Translations under genes and position numbers: made by a program
From: Welwitschia mirabilis
Lineage: Eukaryota; Gnetophyta; Gnetopsida; Welwitschiales
DNA: 30,391 nt
Assembly (NCBI GenBank): GCA_051453625.1
Contig: JBOZIK010000001.1
Coordinates: forward strand, 297,315,643-297,346,033
Reading direction: 5' to 3'
The notes under the pieces: generated by a model
Database searches by the model: none
Told to the model about the DNA's origin: nothing
Seen by the model: only the letters and a program-made list of their open reading frames with translations
Shown: positions 29,184-30,391 of the stretch, piece after piece
Layout of the letters: every line of letters begins with the position of its first letter
How positions within the stretch are numbered: position 1 is the first letter of the stretch

Positions 29184-29963
29184 GAAAATCAATAAAAGAA
29201 ATAGTTTTATGATAAAATAAATTATATTAATGTCCTTCATTAAAATTAAATAACATTTAACTTGATTGTNNNNNNNNNNNNNNNNNNNNNNNNNNNNNNN
29301 NNNNNNNNNNNNNNNNNNNNNNNNNNNNNNNNNNNNNNNNNNNNNNNNNNNNNNNNNNNNNNNNNNNNNNNNNNNNNNNNNNNNNNNNNNNNNNNNNNNN
29401 NNNNNNNNNNNNNNNNNNNNNNNNNNNNNNNNNNNNNNNNNNNNNNNNNNNNNNNNNNNNNNNNNNNNNNNNNNNNNNNNNNNNNNNNNNNNNNNNNNNN
29501 NNNNNNNNNNNNNNNNNNNNNNNNNNNNNNNNNNNNNNNNNNNNNNNNNNNNNNNNNNNNNNNNNNNNNNNNNNNNNNNNNNNNNNNNNNNNNNNNNNNN
29601 NNNNNNNNNNNNNNNNNNNNNNNNNNNNNNNNNNNNNNNNNNNNNNNNNNNNNNNNNNNNNNNNNNNNNNNNNNNNNNNNNNNNNNNNNNNNNNNNNNNN
29701 NNNNNNNNNNNNNNNNNNNNNNNNNNNNNNNNNNNNNNNNNNNNNNNNNNNNNNNNNNNNNNNNNNNNNNNNNNNNNNNNNNNNNNNNNNNNNNNNNNTA
29801 ACATTTAACTTGATTGTAATGTTAATTTTTACATGTTAATAAGCCCATATCTAATGTGAAAATCAATAAAAGAAATAGTTTTATGAGAACATAAATTATA
29901 TTAATCTCCTTCATTAAAATTAATTAACTTTTAACTTGATTGTAATGTTAATTTTTACATGTT
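29182..29963. repeat. 126-bp tandem repeat around a gap
   Basis: The unit contains GTGAAAATCAATAAAAGAAA, a TTATATTAAT segment, CTTCATTAAAATTAA, TAACTTGATTGTAATGTTAA and TTTTTACATGTTAATA. Successive anchors at 29799 and 29925 are 126 bp apart, and another unit lies at 29182-29269 left of the gap. Most of the array may be inside the gap. Confidence 0.85.
29270..29798. other. Assembly gap, 529 N, inside the 126-bp array
   Basis: The last 19 bases before the gap (29251-29269) are identical to the first 19 after it (29799-29817). The estimated length would hold about four more units. Confidence 0.96.
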
Positions 29964-30391
29964 AATAATATAACCTCATGAATCATTAACCAAAGAGATT
30001 TACTAAGGATGAGTAGTTTAAAGAAATGCCATCTTCTATTAATGACTTGTCATGAGCAATGAGCATGTCAATAAGTTAAATAAATTATATGAAGATGAAT
30101 AAATTTCAACCTGGATTTAAGATTTTGAAGGGTCTTAGTAATAAAGTTCCCAAGTATGCAATTATATGTTTTCTTTAAATTAAGACTTAAAAAGGAAATG
30201 TTTGATTGCGCTTGTATCCATTCATATTCCTTTGCAAGTGTAATAAATGTTATGTAAGACATATCTCCCCTTGTTAATGGCTCTTTAATATTTGGAAGTA
30301 ATGGCTTAATTCATATTATTAGCACCTTTACAACAATCTTGCATAAATAGTTAAGAAACAATATTACTCTCTAATCATTAACAAAAGGATT
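29964..30391. other. Unassigned AT-rich sequence
   Basis: No gene or repeat recognised. The minus-strand frame at 30068-30262 has no recognisable features and is probably chance. Confidence 0.45.

Noticed and set aside
29145-29808. Three long frames around 29.1-29.8 kb
   Set aside because: They consist of N; the minus-strand tail merely ends in the gypsy RT remnant.
1-30391. A previously undescribed gene system
   Set aside because: Everything readable is retroelement-derived or tandem repeat; no cluster of intact genes was found on either strand.

Overview
The window looks like an intergenic, transposon-dominated stretch of a flowering-plant nuclear genome. It is strongly AT-rich and carries a Ty1/copia LTR retrotransposon of the plant Tork/TNT1-like type, several Ty3/gypsy remnants and many AT-rich minisatellites. 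The species cannot be resolved. I found no convincing intact host gene, tRNA, rRNA, CRISPR or bacterial-type feature, and nothing that qualifies as a new biological system. What it offers is a layered record of dead retroelements, tandem-repeat families and assembly seams.

Region 1 (1-7918, plus strand) is a copia element: partial 5' LTR, initiator-Met-type primer binding site, long leader, gag, protease, integrase, reverse transcriptase, RNase H, a roughly 1-kb 3' noncoding tract, polypurine tract and a 438-bp 3' LTR. It is thoroughly dead. All three integrase catalytic acids are substituted, the RT YVDD box reads YVND, the protease DSG reads DPG, one zinc-knuckle Cys is Tyr, and there are many stops and frameshifts. 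Three runs of N inside it are flanked by sequence occurring on both sides, which suggests contig ends that overlap but were not merged.

Region 2 (7919-12685) is mostly unassigned AT-rich DNA with a 793-base gap. It ends in two direct copies of a roughly 630-bp unit, each containing two diverged sub-repeats of about 166 bp.

Region 3 (about 12.7-27.2 kb) holds three Ty3/gypsy remnants, all on the minus strand: A (12.7-15.3 kb, Athila/Tat-like gag and a pre-protease segment), B (about 16.8-19.3 kb, chromovirus-like gag, zinc knuckle, protease and RT) and C (24.5-27.2 kb, Athila/Tat-like gag, protease and RT start). The gag part of A appears twice around a 100-N gap. Between B and C lie a 90-bp minisatellite, a 133-bp tandem array with two inserted 55-bp half units, and 191-bp repeats interrupted by a startling C-rich island at 21924-21978.

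Region 4 (27.2-30.4 kb) contains unassigned DNA, a second copy of the composite '90-bp array plus gypsy RT start' seen at 24.2-24.8 kb, and a 126-bp tandem repeat that runs into a 529-base gap.

The recognisable protein-coding matter is all retroelement-derived and none of it looks functional. Family assignments rest on motifs recognised by eye; no database search was run.
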